A program made the translations under genes and the position numbers. Of a stretch of DNA of 64,000 nucleotides, positions 48,201-56,438 are shown piece by piece (within the stretch, counting starts at the first letter, position 1; the number at the start of each line of letters is the position of its first letter). The stretch covers positions 16,701,166-16,765,165 of the forward strand of contig CM022672.1 in the NCBI GenBank assembly GCA_012295275.1. The letters run 5' to 3'. The DNA is from Chrysomallon squamiferum (lineage: Eukaryota > Mollusca > Gastropoda > Neomphalida > Peltospiridae). The notes under the pieces were generated by a model. It had not been told where the DNA came from and ran no database searches. It saw nothing but the letters and a program-made list of their open reading frames with translations.

Positions 48201-50069
48201 AAATTATGGACGGTTAATATTTAACAGCTTACCAAAATGCAAAATAAATGTGTCTATAATTCAGCTTATTTTGCATTATTCTCTAAGACAGCGCGGCAAG
48301 CTCTGGGGTATTTTGGGGCCATTATATATAATAATTTATGACCTCAGAAAATTCATTACGCCACCTAACTCATTATTATTTCAAAATCAGAAGAACACCA
48401 GTGTTGGCATTACAAAGCATTGAGTAGATATATCTATCTGTCTCTCTGTCTGTATATCTAAAAAAAAATCCCACTCATATATTCTTTGATTTAGCATATA
48501 GGCTGTTGCAAATTGTTATGGGATCTGATGTCATTCAGTGCCATTTCAAGTTGAAATACTTGCATTATTCGATTAAATACATTCAGTAGCCGATGCAGAA
48601 CAGTTCATTATCATATACACCACTGGAGAGATTTCATATGGATATGTTTGTAACCAAAGAAGACAATAAAAATGTTATTTTATATGTTTTGACAGGCAAA
48701 TAAGTAATCTAACTGTAATTTTAAATATGTTAGCCCAATCCCCTACTGATATATTCAGTCAACATCAGTTAACATTTATGTTCATTATTCCATTGAATGG
48801 TTTAGATCTAAGGATCACACAGAACAAAATAAATCATTTTTTAATGGGACGTGTGGGATTTAGAAGATATTGTTTATGTAATTTCAAGCAGTTTGGATTT
48901 GTATTGCTCTTTTGTTTGTTTCATTATTACATTACTTACATTATTACGAGCATAACAACACATAATTCGTAGCCTGCAGATCTCTTGCTGAAAAGATCAG
49001 TTATATCTAAAATAGTCTACGTCCGGGTCTACAATTTCTCAGAACCAAGACTGAACAAGTTTCGGGTTAAACTCACACTCAAACGCGTTGTTATTTATGA
49101 AGAAAGCTGCCAGGTGAAATAAATTATTAATATCAAAATGTCATGTAAAAAATGTGATATTTAAAGTATTTTCAAGAAAATGAATGAAAAACATGATTTT
49201 TTGGTGTTGTTTTTTATATTTTTATTTTTATATATTTTTTTTATTTGATTTTTTATTTCTTTTTAATTCATTTAAAAAAAAAAAAGCATAAGGCAAAGCT
49301 AAAAATCAATTAAATGATGGGCTTTGTTTATTTCCTGTGATGGATTTTATTTATATTTACCTCCTCATTCAATATATATAGCATAAGGCATAAGACACAA
49401 GCATACAAAATAGGAAAACGGGATGGAAATCGTCAATATTTGTCTTATTACAGGCTGCAGCTCTGGTTATGCTTGTACATTCAGATTTTGTACTTATTTG
49501 ATTATATCATTGTCTCAAGCTGCCTCAATGCGAATACAACGTTGACAGGGGCATTATGTTTTACATTTATTTTCGTGGATATTTTGCACTTTTATAATAA
49601 TAAAACTGATTTCCAGTACAACAAAGTCATTTTATATGGAGAAACAACTATACATATATGCCTTTGTGCCAAATTATCGGATGACAATAAACATTTTTGT
49701 TCTGTCTTCAATATACGACTTTGTGTTTTGATTTAAATATCACCTTTTTTACATGACATTTTGATATTAGTCATTTCACCTGACTACTTGCTTCATAAAT
49801 GACAATGCGTTTGAGTGTGGGTTTAACCCGAAACTTGTACAGTCTTATTTCTGCGAAGCTATAGACTCGGACGTAGACTATTTTAGACATAATTGATCTT
49901 TTCAAGAAGAACACTGTAGGCTACTGCATATGTGTAGTGTTGCTTTAAACTTGGTTAGCAAAAGGTATAGGTTTCTATTTGTCCTTTACAATAATCTAAG
50001 TAATGTAAATAATCTTTGAAACGAAACTGCAATAAACATCCAAGCTGCTTGATATGACAATTTTTGTTT

Positions 50070-50148
<79 letters not shown>

Positions 50149-53100
50149 TAATTAATTAATTAAATTAAATTAAATTAAATTAATATAAATATATTAGGTC
50201 CTCAAAAGCGACTTTCTGTTTTGGAACTACAAGGTTGACTCATAAGTATAATTATTGGTCTTTTTATCCTTATTTCCGTATAATTTTTTAATATTTAATT
50301 TTTCGAGGCTTTTCATATATAAAAGCTATTTTGAAGATTTCTCGATGTTTAAGGGCGAGATTGTCCATGATAAAACTTATTTCATAACTTGCCATACTAT
50401 GTGCTCCAATATCAATTCAATTTTAATAACTGTGCAAAGTATATTCACTTCTACTTGTACTACAAACATACTTTTTATATCAAATTAATCAGAATTAACA
50501 AAAAAAGATCTACATGATGAAATACATTTCGATACATTTTCAGTACCTGTTTCTTATAACCTGTTTGAATGTGGGCGTGGATGTTGTGAAACAAATGTCA
50601 AACCAAGGAGGAGACTGAATAAGGAAATATGTATATAGCATGTTTTGAACCAAGTTTCAAACATAACATGCTTAATTTTCCCCACTTATACTAAATAAGC
50701 ACATTTATTCCATCAGCGTTTCCAATAATTATTAAATAACAAGGTAAATAATGCAGAATAAGCAATGATAGATGAGAAGGCAATTTTTACATCACAACAA
50801 CAGTTGAAAAACTGAAGTCACGTGACCGTACTTTTTTTTTTTTTCTCGCGCTTTTTCTGGGATCAGAAATAAATAAACTGCTCAAAGCCTTTACAGGTTA
50901 TGCGTCGAACACTTCCGATACACAGCCTGTAACTAAAATTATGCCGAGAAGTAATGTGCTTAAATAATTTGAGACAGTCAGAAATTGTAAATATAGCGGC
51001 TCTGATATTATTTCAACTCAGAATTAATCATTTAAATGGTAATTTTATGAAAAGAATGGTCATTCCAACAACAAATAAGAATATTCAAATAGAATTCAGG
51101 AGGTTCTGGTTGCTGAGAATCAGCTTGAACCGGCTTCAGAGGCCATGGAAACACGAACAGTTGACGTCTCTCTGATGTAAGGGAGAGGGGATTCTGATCG
51201 ATAAGCTGCTTTAAGCTACAGCTATATGGTTCTTTAAAAGAAGAAATATTTCTCTTTCAGATTATAATTTTCGAAAGGAGTCTTTTGCCCGAAAACACTC
51301 AAGAGACTAGACCAAAGATTTTCTTCAAGGTTTTCTACAGTTCTTAAGGCAAAGCTTTGTATATTGGACAATCGAATGAAGTTTATATATTGGCTATTTA
51401 TATGAAGCAAGTTCGTAGAATAAGCATGAAAAAAATATATAATTATTTTGTTCCATTATAGGTGCATACTAAAGTTGGTAAATATTAATATTAATATTTT
51501 TTTCAAAAATTCGTTCAAGCGGGCATTACTATCAAGTAACATATTTTCAAGGACAAGTATTATCTGAGGTAAAGTATTATTCTTTGGCAGATTATCAAAT
51601 TTTTTGTTATAATTATAGTAAGCATCGAAAATAAACAGTGTGATCATTTGATATAAATAAGCCAATGGGAAAAGCGTATTTTTTCCTTCCTTGATTGGCA
51701 AAAGATAAATAAAACATTTGCTTGGAAAACGACTCACACACACACACAAAAGGATTAATGTTATTTACAACACCGCCGGTGTATTTTAAAGTGATAAAGT
51801 AATATTATAGATCTGATATTTTTTTGTTTGGCATTAAATATGATAATCTGGTATTTCTTTCTTGTACCCGTTGTATAAAGACTGACTGCTCTTTCAAGTG
51901 AAAAGATCAGATAATTTGTTAACACGCACAGGCTTGAACAGTTTTATTTGAGAAGCATTATTCACACACACACACACAATTTGTATCAACATTAAAAAAA
52001 AAAAAAAAATTATCGTTGCTTTCTTCGACAAGTTATAAAGTCTTTGGAACACAGAAAGCATGGAAAATAACTTCCAAGAAATACTGATGTTACTGATTTA
52101 AATAAATAATAGGAAACAACATAACAAACTGAGTCTGACTAACTACATAAAAAATATTGAAAAGATAAAAGATTGTATTTCTTAGGCCACTAGCATATTT
52201 CTGTATAAAATACTATGTTTCTTACTGGCTTGTTATTCTACAGGTAACACTTTAAGTTTAGCAAAGATTTATAGCCAAATTAAACTAAAATGATTTGGAT
52301 GTTTAAAAGAAATATGTTTATTTTGTTGACACACCATCACAGGTAATACTAATATCAGTAAGGAGTTAAACTCCGTTTTGTGTTTTATTTTTCTGATAGA
52401 ACAGAAATGTTAAGCTGAAACTTTTTCCTTATACATTATCTAATGATAGCTGCTCGTTCAAGTAAAGCACTAAGGTAACAAGAAGAAGAGTTGAAAGCAA
52501 TGGCGTATAACGGTTGTTGTGTAATAGCTTGGAACGTTCCTCCCCTTAAAGGAAAAAAGAAAAGAAAAAAAGAATTTTCCTTTATAATCCATGATTATAT
52601 GAGATTAGTGAGAGAACTTAATATTTAACTCGAATTTACCATCAATTTATCACGGATATGATACCATGTCTGTGTGTGTGTGTGTGTGTGTGTGTGGTGA
52701 TTTATGTTTAACTTACTTTTTATTATCTTCTTTAGTACAAAATAAGAATTAAAATATACTTATTATGGGATCGTTTGGTTTTTCTTCCTGGACTGAAATA
52801 ATTCTAGTTTCATATTAAAGTACCAACTTTATTCAACGATCAAGACATAATCTGTACACAAAGAAAAATGTTAAAGATTCATCGTAGTTTCAGTGGCTAA
52901 TAAAAATAGTGCAGCTATGACATTATTGTCAAAATGGACAAATAAAAATGAATATGTTCTGTAACAAAAACATTTATGAGGACATTTTAAAAGCACCTTC
53001 TGACAATAAAAATGTACGTATTTTGTAACAGATATACTTTAACAGTAATAACAACAATCCAATTGCTTCAGCATTATGGACACATACTAAACAATATTGG

Positions 53101-54189
53101 GATTTGCATAAAAAGCAAATCCTTTCTGCAGTTTAGTCACTTAATTAACACAGTATTTGTTTCATACGGCGTCACTAATTTTCTTGTCATATTGTGTTCA
53201 CAGTTAATGCAATAGATAAATGTCATTAAAATTATTTTCACAGCAAACAGATTTTTGTAATATACATATAGTTGATATCATTATAATATTTTAATTTGTT
53301 TTATTTTAAACACTTTCTCTCTGACCTTAAATTCTTACATAATTATCATTTTACGTTATGTTTATTTTCAAAAACCAATATATCTAAATATATTAGATTT
53401 ATATTACAAAATTTTTGAAACAAACGGGCAGATACCTTACGCAGATATAACCAAGCATAAGTCCCTATATTTTAGTTGCTATCTAATTCGGTTGTTTAAT
53501 TTTAATTTTCAAATTTATCACCTGAAGCCTTACCATTCTACTTTTTTATGATTGTTTTCCTTTTTTTTTTTTTTTTCAATAATACAAAAAAATATGTTTA
53601 TTTAGAGAAACTGTGGGATAGCGTCATTTTTCCTTAATGGATTCACACAAAAAAAAAGAATTAAGAAGTCGATGAAAATCGGCAGCATTGAATCGGGATA
53701 TATACTGAAAGAAAATAATTTTAATTATGACCAAGGGGAAATAGAATTGTTGGAGAGGGACAACATATTGAAGACTTCCAAATTCCTCAATTATAAAAAC
53801 ATAATCTAAAAAGGAAACATTTTAAATATTAATTTATACAACATACGCCTCACTGCCCTATACTATATAAGACAATAAGATAATGACATGTATATGTATG
53901 TCTGTATGTGTGTATGTATGTATGTATTTGACGCCTAAACTCTTCATATAAATACACATGCACACACATATACACATACGCACGCACACACGCACACACA
54001 CATTAATGCATGTATTCAATGCAATATTTACCATTAATGTAATGTTTTTAGACTGTGCCTTTATCTTATAGAGCACAAGCCAGTAAAAGCTATGTGCATA
54101 CACGTTGTTTTACAAGAAAGATATGCAACATAGTTATGTGCCTTTATCTTACAGTAAAATGAATAATTATCATTTTGCGCCTGAACTCT

Positions 54190-54236
<47 letters not shown>

Positions 54237-56438
54237 TTAAATTAATTGAACTTTATCGTTTAATCTCGGGGAATAAAAAGAATCTGTTCTTGTTCTGTTC
54301 TAATTGAATCCAGCAGGGGTCATATACACAGATACACATCCACATACTTACACATACAAATACACACTTACATACATGCGCATACACACATATACACACA
54401 CGCACATACACATACGAACAACACAGACAAAACCTTGGAATGGTTAGACTTCAATAGCGTAGCTAGACAGGAAAAAAGGGAGTGATCGCTCACCATGAAC
54501 ATATTCTCAAAAGTTGGCGCCTTTTCCACAATAATTAAACATTAGTTCATATATGCGATAAAAGTCGAATCGTATTATTTCTTATATATTTTATCTTATT
54601 TTTATTTTTTATTAAAAGCAAGTATAGACTGGGTTGTCTTTGCTCTGCAATGAAAGAAAATTGGCTACCGTAATAAAGTAACAGATACATATAGAATGCA
54701 ACCTAGAAAAGAGAAAAATCAGTATGTTCTTAAAACGTGATTTTATCAATATTTACAAACAAAAGCCTGCATACAAGTGTCAACGATAAGACTGGAATCA
54801 CTCTAGTTGTTTTGCGAAAGAGCTAATCATTATTGTCAGTCATTTAGTGAAATGCCTGGAATGTTCAGTCATTTGGCGTATTACCTGGCGTCTTTGAAAT
54901 AACTGATTTGTTTAGAAATTACGCAAAATGACTGGTTTCATAGATTGTTATATAATTATATGAAAAGTAACTTTACAGTGACAGAAATGTAAAATGAGTA
55001 AACACGTGGGTGTAAAGGGACTATTTGTTTAACAGAGACAGAGGGTTGAATCGACGAACATACAAACGCAAGTAACAATTTATTCAGTCATTACCAAATT
55101 TTACGTACTTTTTTTTATCGAATTTGGGAGTGCACTTGCTCCCTTCAGCATTTCCCGCATTTAAGAGCTGAATAATGAACTTTGGTACTTAAAACGAATA
55201 ACTTTTTTTTTTTCAGTTATTAAGGTTTTTGAAATGGGAAATAAGTACAGCATATTTAGTTACAATTTCTATTTATGTTTTACGCAATGACGTCTGATTG
55301 TATCTTGTGCTATTGAACAAAAAGAACACATCGGTTATTATTTTATTTTCTACATTATCTTCATAAAGAGCCTAGGAAAAAATCTAATTTAAAAAAGAAA
55401 AATAATAATGAAAAAGGAGTTTAGGCAACAGTGACACTCGAATTATTACGAATAAAAAAAAAATCATTTAATTGTCTTTAGGCAATTCGCGAAACCTACA
55501 GAACACACTAAAAATGGCCATATAACTGGGCTAAAGGTTTACATACCTCCCTATTATAATTATTGTAGCAGGAGATAGATATGTAAAGCGCTCCCAAAGA
55601 AATGCTAACACTATAATTATTATTTACGACATTCATTAATATGTGTGCAAGGTGTAACTACGTAACTGTAAAGGACAAATTCAAATTATAAAAATATACC
55701 AGATACGATTTTTAATCAACTGAAACTACAGTTTATAACTGTAGTGAAAGTTTGCACCTGATATGTTAATGAATACAGACAAATAATTTGAGTTGTTACA
55801 ATTAACTGTAAATGTTACACGCTCAAAACAGTATTATTTGAAAACAAACATGTGTATATAAATAATAACTCGATTATTTAAGAGAGAAAATAATGATGAC
55901 GATAATGATGATGATGAAGATGATGACACGATGATGATGATAATGATAATAATTATAATAATACAGTTTCTTTGGTCCAGGATTTGAAAAATATAAAGAG
56001 TTCCAGTTCAGTGTGTAAACATAATTGTGTTTTGTTATTTTTTACTTTTTAAAGTTAATGCTATTTTTAATGCAGTTTTTTCCATCAGTGCTACCTGTAT
56101 CAATGCCGCAGAGTATTTATTACAGTTATATTGGTAATATATCTAATATATATATAAACAGTCCCAAGATAAGTTAAATAGTAAATATTAGAGTGAAAGA
56201 ATCATTAAATTTGTACTTTTGCTAATAATGTATTGAGCAAAAATGAATAAATAAATTGATCGAATGAATGATTGAAAGAATAGTAATAAAAAAACAAAAA
56301 ACAGTTACTACTAGTACTAATACTAATGCGACCATTTTTATTGTTGTTGTTGTTTAAATAAAAATAAAATCTTACCTGAGATATCCTAGTTAACTGTAGT
56401 GTGACTGTTAGAACTAAAACGGCAGTCAGGAGCCACAT
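32683..56438 (-). CDS. Gene B: paralogous Sushi/HYR/EGF/TSP1 single-pass membrane protein (25 coding exons)
   Basis: Exons in transcription order (high to low): 56438-56376, 45499-45304, 43965-43839, 43273-43152, 42799-42608, 42493-42308, 42130-41876, 41766-41569, 41298-41089, 40981-40806, 40612-40342, 40040-39879, 39348-39187, 39093-38883, 38646-38480, 38039-37869, 37637-37407, 36971-36801, 36604-36401, 36156-35905, 35332-35150, 34792-34637, 33816-33790, 33436-33346, 32872-32683. The sum is 4374 nt (1457 aa plus TAA) with all phases consistent. Module order equals gene A apart from lacking exons equivalent to A3 and A26. Signal peptide in exon 1, transmembrane helix near 1367-1389. The link of exon 1 to exon 2 across a 10.9 kb intron is the least certain join; it works in phase 0 only if the TTTTAG acceptor at 45500 is used. 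Confidence 0.86.
33346..33436 (-). CDS. Gene B exon 24: transmembrane helix
   Basis: NIGVIAVSVSVTFLLIIIVI then FTFLLIRNF: about 25 hydrophobic residues with a basic end. Phase 1 in, 2 out. Confidence 0.9.
33684..33761. repeat. (CT)n microsatellite
   Basis: Gene B intron 23, 30 bp from the microexon donor side. Confidence 0.96.
33790..33816 (-). CDS. Gene B exon 23: 27-nt juxtamembrane microexon
   Basis: VKKLSNPAS between TTTCAG and GTAAGT, phase 1-1, in the position of gene A exon 24. Very short, so support comes from frame, splice sites and synteny. Confidence 0.72.
34637..34792 (-). CDS. Gene B exon 22: ephrin-receptor-like repeat
   Basis: 52 codons: PCGQGSFSSLNACVLCGRGS, YQNRTGQTQCEQCPDGWTT, DC. 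Same length as gene A exon 23. Confidence 0.93.
35150..35332 (-). CDS. Gene B exon 21: second furin module, SEA-like part
   Basis: 61 codons: helix SAALLESAMRRLQENAEV, strand GSFTIDIGGISYYVEV, then CSEGMISYSYFC. Counterpart of gene A exon 22. Confidence 0.84.
35503..35664. repeat. Imperfect (TAC/TGC)n trinucleotide array
   Basis: About 54 units in gene B intron 20; responsible for long poly-Leu and poly-Ser reading frames. Confidence 0.93.
35905..36156 (-). CDS. Gene B exon 20: second furin module, N-terminal part
   Basis: 84 codons: ATYHIKYKDLHCGENEAARS, ECVKDAKCSVDDINVGC, then RQKR-D near residues 1223-1226. Same order as exon 10/11: strand, helix, C-x-V-x-x-h-x-V-x-C, basic site. Confidence 0.87.
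36401..36604 (-). CDS. Gene B exon 19: Sushi-like domain
   Basis: 68 codons: CKEIAAPSNGFLTCEN, FNCTFGCDDGFMPDIP, YYCGEETAYIWN, FC. Counterpart of gene A exon 20 and rather more Sushi-like. Confidence 0.87.
36801..36971 (-). CDS. Gene B exon 18: thrombospondin type 1 repeat
   Basis: HGSWAEWEDWSTCSVSCGVG, RTRKRSC, NDTACP: canonical TSP1 W-x-x-W-x-x-W, C-S-x-S-C-G. Phase 1-1. Confidence 0.95.
37407..37637 (-). CDS. Gene B exon 17: two EGF domains
   Basis: 77 codons: NCLSSPCYHGNCTDDLNSYN, CQCDPGYEGDQC, then DIDDCLENVCENNGTCIDQ, FKCACSDVFTGELC. The donor has to be A|GTGCGT (37406-37405) to keep phase 1; a GTCAGT three bases earlier would break the frame. Confidence 0.92.
37869..38039 (-). CDS. 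Gene B exon 16: end of LamG/pentraxin-like region
   Basis: GSSFSGSVSQFNIWSDTSLL is the pentraxin 'G-x-h-x-x-F-N-h-W' block. Ends at SECD, phase 1-1. This is the best evidence that the region is pentraxin-like. Confidence 0.88.
38186..38246. repeat. (AAT)n microsatellite
   Basis: Gene B intron 15. Confidence 0.95.
38480..38646 (-). CDS. Gene B exon 15: LamG/pentraxin-like region, part 2
   Basis: EFWHFLKIDFNRTSCLVSVDG fits the pentraxin/LamG pattern 'W-H-h-x-h-x-h...h-x-h-D-G'. The acceptor TATATAG at 38647-38648 is required by frame; the GAAG ten bases on would hit a stop. Phase 2 in, 1 out. Confidence 0.82.
38883..39093 (-). CDS. Gene B exon 14: LamG/pentraxin-like region, part 1
   Basis: Encodes EFDLDVEPSNTSDSQVSLE, then RFIISWWMRTNYSEKKKI (strand of the 'h-S-x-W' type). 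Phase 1 in, 2 out. Confidence 0.84.
39187..39348 (-). CDS. Gene B exon 13: ephrin-receptor-like repeat
   Basis: 54 codons: ACQAGYVSRTGVVPCSPCEL, STYQPEQGRSTCIACPGS, GC. Phase 1-1. Confidence 0.93.
39879..40040 (-). CDS. Gene B exon 12: ephrin-receptor-like repeat
   Basis: 54 codons: PCDKGSYHNLSSNTCDLCAK, GKFQNSEGKTTCQQCPSGKT, SCQ. Phase 1-1. Confidence 0.93.
40342..40612 (-). CDS. Gene B exon 11: furin site and SEA-like segment
   Basis: VVCGASTRRKRATD (RRKR near residues 583-586), then ELSIEVTFSFDLKNVDD, helix EINAWVADLMNGVKET, strands with N-glycosylation sequons, CPSGHLPNYRTFKC. Phase 0 in, 1 out. Confidence 0.87.
40806..40981 (-). CDS. Gene B exon 10: first furin module, N-terminal part
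   Basis: KVKYRMRLNYYFNGDCQSK, EEIKKKFLSELG, KKCTMENVK. Phase 1 in, 0 out. The donor GTATTT is weak but the frame joins to VVCG in exon 11, as in gene A (VSVICG). Confidence 0.83.
41089..41298 (-). CDS. Gene B exon 9: Sushi-like domain
   Basis: 70 codons: CPVLPAPNNGAMVCD, GGQFCQLMCRNGTDVP, FQCGTSGIWN, PNC. Homologous to gene A exon 10. Confidence 0.9.
41569..41766 (-). CDS. Gene B exon 8: Sushi-like domain
   Basis: 66 codons: LVCHTLYRTPYQNILCEQG, YRYGCPCYFSCDQDF, VTCEKMGNPPYGAW, PTC. Homologous to gene A exon 9. Confidence 0.9.
41876..42130 (-). CDS. Gene B exon 7: HYR domain 2 without cysteines
   Basis: 85 codons. Clear HYR landmarks (RVTFIRPEVVDNSPKTVIP, HLIEYHAADSSGNKAKHLKI) but both disulphide cysteines found in gene A exon 8 are replaced (PKFAPYP at the start, KAKHL at the end). 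Confidence 0.9.
42202..42285. repeat. (CT)n, i.e. (GA)n on the sense strand, in a 177-nt gene B intron
   Basis: Makes up half of the shortest intron of gene B (42131-42307) and begins just inside the donor. Confidence 0.96.
42308..42493 (-). CDS. Gene B exon 6: Sushi domain
   Basis: 62 codons: CPPLRAPFGMELQCSDNW, SICSYSCTQPGYDIPPG, HVCQANKRWSG, VRC. Donor GGTGAG runs straight into a (GA)n microsatellite. Confidence 0.92.
42608..42799 (-). CDS. Gene B exon 5: Sushi domain
   Basis: 64 codons: RCAPAPPKVSNGYRICHLS, GSVCWYGCYEGHELIG, KCLKTGKWSAPFPSCE. Canonical CCP with C..C..C..G-x-W..P-x-C. Confidence 0.93.
43152..43273 (-). CDS. Gene B exon 4: second half of HYR domain 1
   Basis: Encodes FTVMRYTAQDRAGNMATCSF then KINVH. 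Y-x-A-x-D-x-A-G-N-x-A-x-C is a textbook HYR end. Phase 2 in, 1 out. Confidence 0.92.
43839..43965 (-). CDS. Gene B exon 3: first half of HYR domain 1
   Basis: RQRPQIIGCPSDIHVTADP, then TKVSWKEPTAYDNRDGII: the C-P start and W-x-x-P-x-A-x-D-N of HYR. Phase 1 in, 2 out, matching gene A exon 4. Confidence 0.9.
45304..45499 (-). CDS. Gene B exon 2: Sushi-like domain
   Basis: Encodes CSSVCSTRDLPAEPGSLDC, CKFLCETSLVTSWKQC, QWQGG, NC. Two acceptors are possible: TTTTAG (start 45499, phase 0) and CTTCAG ten bases downstream (phase 1). The first fits exon 1. Phase 1 out. Confidence 0.82.
46085..47470 (+). repeat. Unclassified interspersed repeat, copy R1
   Basis: Shares several blocks in the same order with 47989-49435 (CTACGTCCGGGTCTACAA, ATCTAAGGATCACACAGAAC, TTATCCATCAGTCTGTCT) and, reversed, with 49440-50065. 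No coding capacity recognised; class unknown. Confidence 0.65.
47989..49435 (+). repeat. Unclassified interspersed repeat, copy R2
   Basis: Direct partial copy of R1 about 2.5 kb downstream, with extra sequence 48060-48700 not seen in R1. Confidence 0.62.
49440..50065 (-). repeat. Unclassified interspersed repeat, copy R3 (inverted)
   Basis: Reverse complement of R1 from about 47395 back to 46340 (TCGGATGACAATAAACAT against its complement at 47140-47160; GGTTTAACCCGAAACTTG against 49055-49075). Abuts an (AAT)n run at the edge of the inverted intergenic copy. Confidence 0.65.
50071..50141. repeat. (AAT)n microsatellite at the edge of the inverted copy
   Basis: Separates repeat R3 from the inverted intergenic copy; corresponds to 5892-5945. 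Confidence 0.95.
50170..54280 (-). repeat. Inverted copy of the divergent intergenic region inside gene B intron 1
   Basis: Reverse complement of about 1540-5870 (and 57130-61590). Anchors seen: 50880-51000 against 5162-5290 (TTCTCGGCATAATTTTAG), 53430 against 2610 (CAGATATCTGCCC against GGGCAGATACC), 52672 (GT)n against 3372 (AC)n, 54260 against 1575 (ATTATTCCCCGAGATTA). No first exon of either flanking gene is recognisable at its ends. Confidence 0.82.
54189..54239. repeat. (TTTA)n microsatellite
   Basis: Near the far edge of the inverted copy. Confidence 0.95.
54281..55650. other. Spacer between inverted and direct intergenic copies
   Basis: 1.4 kb in gene B intron 1 that does not match either copy. 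(CA)-rich patches and a GTAAAGCGCTCCCAAAG SINE-like word near 55580, nothing else recognised. Confidence 0.45.
56376..56438 (-). CDS. Gene B exon 1: signal peptide
   Basis: 21 codons, MWLLTAVLVLTVTLQLTRI then S-Q, a strong secretory signal sequence, ending CAG|GTAAG in phase 0. Context ACA-ATG-TGG. The same exon recurs at 721-783 with one amino-acid change (S to A). Confidence 0.82.

Noticed and set aside
49440-49736. 98-codon frame resembling the one at 47182-47385
   Set aside because: The similarity is due to inverted copies of a non-coding interspersed repeat; both frames break outside it.
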